IMG/VR virus record: IMGVR_UViG_3300047366_000094
Span: 1 to 23,766 of that record
From: a virus
Length of the DNA stretch: 23,766 nucleotides
Strand: one strand, 5' to 3'
The position numbers and the translations under genes were made by a program. The notes beneath the pieces were generated by a model that did not search any database, was not told the origin of the DNA, and was given only the letters and a program-made list of their open reading frames with translations. Below, piece by piece: positions 22,570-23,766 of this stretch (position 1 is its first letter; the number at the start of each line of letters is the position of its first letter).

Positions 22570-22704
22570 TCAGTCATGGTGTGGTGTACAATGCTCAGAA
22601 GGGGTGCCGAGCTGTTCATCATGATACTTTAGGTGGGCTGTTTCGACAATGGCTAGGAAGCCAAGTAACAGAATAATTGCAGAACCTGGGCTTAGCCAAT
22701 TCAC
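22570..22704 (-). CDS. GTG-started 44-residue single-helix membrane protein
   Basis: A short frame fills the gap between two small genes. It starts with GTG at 22704, overlapping the preceding TGA by 3 bases, and has the best Shine-Dalgarno of the region (GGGAGG, 8 bases before the start). The protein begins MNWLSPGSAIILLLGFLAI, a single hydrophobic helix of about 14 residues (7-20), and continues into a His-rich polar tail ending HCTPHHD. The stop lies 2 bases before the next ATG. It would be a small inner-membrane protein. No family is recognised. Confidence 0.65.
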   Translation of the reverse strand: MNWLSPGSAIILLLGFLAIVETAHLKYHDEQLGTPSEHCTPHHD

Positions 22705-22907
22705 TTGCGGGGCCTCCCTCGTTTCTTGAGTTTGTAACAATAATCTAGGTGGGCTTTCTGAATCATCAGAACCACCTTCATCAGCTCTTCGTTTTGTGTT
22801 TTAGCTGCAGCCTTGAAGACCTCAACGATAAACAATTGCTCAGGATATGTGAGCCCTTTATGCCCACCTTGCTCCAGCTTTTCAATCACCTCAAGTGGAT
22901 CAATCAT
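22701..22907 (-). CDS. Small helical protein with AT-hook-like C-terminus
   Basis: A 68-residue protein starting MIDPLEVIEKLEQGGHKGLT. Predicted helices cover about residues 3-13, 20-37 and 38-58. The C-terminus is KKRGRPRK, which fits the AT-hook core (R-G-R-P flanked by basic residues) that binds the minor groove of AT-rich DNA. It overlaps the upstream gene stop by 4 bases (ATGA). The hook codons also hold the GGGAGG ribosome site of the next gene, so the tail may be shaped by that. No family is recognised beyond the motif. Confidence 0.75.
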   Translation of the reverse strand: MIDPLEVIEKLEQGGHKGLTYPEQLFIVEVFKAAAKTQNEELMKVVLMIQKAHLDYCYKLKKRGRPRK

Positions 22908-23254
22908 TGTGTGCGTTGTACAATTAGATACTCTGAGTTAAAAGAATTGACTAGCACGCTATCTTGCGCGAAGTCTTCCGCATACTGTTTGGCTATTTGG
23001 TGGATCTGTCCAGCCGAGTCACCATTGGTGATGATGGTAACAATCCACATCCTCTCCATCCTGCCCTTCCATCGGCCCGTGCCCTCAGTCACAGTAAAGT
23101 GAGGGAAGACAGTGCCCACAGCATTTGCCAGGAAGTCATCGAAGTCCTCTTGGGCGATGTCAAAGCGGATGATGGACTCATCAAAGCCCTCATCAGTCAT
23201 GGAGCCGTCGAATACAACGCGGCGGCCAAACATCAATTGATAGGTGGTGCTCAT
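22904..23254 (-). CDS. Unknown 116-residue early protein
   Basis: A protein starting MSTTYQLMFGRRVVFDGSMT, with probable beta strands (GRWKGRMERMWIVTIIT, about 60-76) and a following helix (GQIHQIAKQYAEDFAQDSVL), giving an alpha-beta sandwich-like pattern. It ends SEYLIVQRTQ. It overlaps the tiny upstream ORF by 4 bases and the downstream gene by 4 bases. No Shine-Dalgarno sequence is visible before its ATG, so it may depend on translation of the tiny ORF before it. No family is recognised. Confidence 0.78.
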   Translation of the reverse strand: MSTTYQLMFGRRVVFDGSMTDEGFDESIIRFDIAQEDFDDFLANAVGTVFPHFTVTEGTGRWKGRMERMWIVTIITNGDSAGQIHQIAKQYAEDFAQDSVLVNSFNSEYLIVQRTQ

Positions 23255-23361
23255 TTGATAACGTAGGGGAGGCGGTAGGGGCGATCTTGACCGGTCTGTT
23301 TTTTGTTCTGCTTCGGCTTACCAGTCTTAGCCTCGGCAGTCTTCTGATCATTAACAAACAT
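23251..23361 (-). CDS. Possible 36-residue basic leader ORF
   Basis: An ATG at 23361 opens a 36-residue frame (MFVNDQKTAEAKTGKPKQNK and then KQTGQDRPYRLPYVIK) that ends in an ATGA overlap with the next gene. It is the first frame after the terminator at 23384-23406. It is basic, polar and without a hydrophobic segment. No ribosome site is obvious, so support comes from the exact overlap and from the lack of any other content in the gap. No family is recognised. Confidence 0.45.
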   Translation of the reverse strand: MFVNDQKTAEAKTGKPKQNKKQTGQDRPYRLPYVIK

Positions 23362-23383
23362 AGGCGTGGCGGCTTGTGAACAG

Positions 23384-23406
23384 AAAAAAAGAGGGCATTA
23401 GCCCTC
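23384..23406 (-). terminator. Rho-independent terminator with stop codon in its loop
   Basis: On the minus strand GAGGGC, loop TAAT and GCCCTC form a six-pair GC-rich stem, followed directly by seven T residues (23390-23384). The loop holds the TAA stop codon of the gene to the right (23400-23398), so the stem begins inside that coding sequence. It should separate the rightmost gene from the small-gene cluster that leads into the RNA polymerase. Confidence 0.85.
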
Positions 23407-23766
23407 CTGTATGAGTCTGCGATATGTGACCCAGGTGGTAGCTTGAACCTCAGCAGGGGTGAGCTTCATGCCGCACAGGTCATAGCTGTGATCTGAAGCG
23501 ATTTGGTAGCTACGCTCTATGGCTTCATAGAGACCCTTACCAATAGACGGTGTTTGAGTCGTTGGGATGCGCTCACCCATGAAGATGGCGTAAGCATGGC
23601 CATCGACGCACACAGAATCATCGTAACCTGAGATACAACGGTAGAACGCTTGGACCTTGCGACCGCTCAGGATGTCGAGCGGATCAGTGTCTGACTCTGA
23701 CAGGATGCGCCAGGCTTTATCCTTGTTTGCGTTAAAGGTGCAAACCTTGACGGAATCCATCTCAGC
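23398..23766 (-). CDS. Unknown protein, probably 5'-truncated by the window edge
   Basis: The frame is open to the right edge. The first ATG inside is at 23760 (120 residues from MDSVKVCTFNANKDKAWRIL), with two more in-frame codons before the edge. The pattern GRKVQAFYRCISG, then VCVDGHAYAIFMGERI, a YEAIERSYQIAS helix and a C-terminal VQATTWVTYRRL reminds me of a phage family (possibly DUF7178) with a conserved D-x-HA core and a final QA--W---R helix. Members I recall have additional N-terminal helices, so the true start is probably upstream of the window. A DNA-glycosylase-like helix-hairpin-helix relation is possible but unproven. The stop codon lies in a terminator loop. Confidence 0.72.
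   Translation of the reverse strand, partial: AEMDSVKVCTFNANKDKAWRILSESDTDPLDILSGRKVQAFYRCISGYDDSVCVDGHAYAIFMGERIPTTQTPSIGKGLYEAIERSYQIASDHSYDLCGMKLTPAEVQATTWVTYRRLIQEG

Noticed and set aside
22123-23766. Integrase, tRNA or attachment site near the RNA polymerase, as in some cyanopodoviruses
   Set aside because: No tyrosine recombinase motif and no tRNA-like cloverleaf were seen in this stretch.

Overview
The window is a 23.8 kb piece of a T7-like (Autographiviridae-type) cyanopodovirus genome. Every supported gene lies on the minus strand, so the map reads from right (early) to left (late), reversed from the usual T7 orientation. The gene order follows T7: small early genes, a single-subunit RNA polymerase, SSB, endonuclease I, primase-helicase, family A DNA polymerase, 5'-3' exonuclease, then portal, scaffold, major capsid, tail tubular A and B and the internal virion proteins gp13, gp14 and gp15. 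A cyanobacterial host is indicated by an NblA-like phycobilisome-degradation protein, by a short ribonucleotide reductase pair and by a MazG-type pyrophosphohydrolase. NblA points to a host that carries phycobilisomes (a Synechococcus or freshwater cyanobacterium) rather than a typical Prochlorococcus. These are inferences from remembered protein families, not database hits.

Layout from right to left. Positions 23766-22123: an early-type cluster of very small, mostly unrecognised genes, broken by a rho-independent terminator at 23384-23406. It includes a tiny basic ORF, a protein ending in an AT-hook-like tail, a GTG-started one-helix membrane protein and a Rho-N/SAP-like protein. Positions 22123-16566: RNA polymerase, two small acidic proteins, SSB, endonuclease I, a 35-residue very basic protein, primase-helicase and a small four-cysteine protein. 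Positions 16569-14049: DNA polymerase and exonuclease. Positions 14085-10717: an accessory and nucleotide-metabolism block with nblA, a possible membrane ORF overlapping a DUF3310 (T7 gp1.7-like) gene, mazG, RNR alpha, RNR beta and a small unknown. Positions 10714-1: the virion block, with a proline-rich gp7.3-like protein, portal, a small basic ORF, scaffold, capsid, terminator, gp11, gp12, gp13, gp14 and a gp15-like protein that runs off the left edge.

Genes are packed almost without gaps, often with ATGA or TAATG stop/start overlaps, and Shine-Dalgarno motifs are mostly weak or absent, so translational coupling is probably widespread. The only real non-coding stretches are the 173 bases between scaffold and capsid (several hairpins), about 80 bases after capsid (a strong UUCG-loop terminator) and about 35 bases near 23370. 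No intergenic stretch exceeds 300 bases. No tRNA, CRISPR, insertion sequence, integrase, lysozyme, psbA or hli gene was seen.

Working together, the phage RNA polymerase would drive the replication and virion genes. Endonuclease I and the exonuclease would degrade and recombine DNA. MazG, the DUF3310 kinase-like protein and RNR would supply dNTPs. NblA would promote breakdown of host phycobilisomes during infection.
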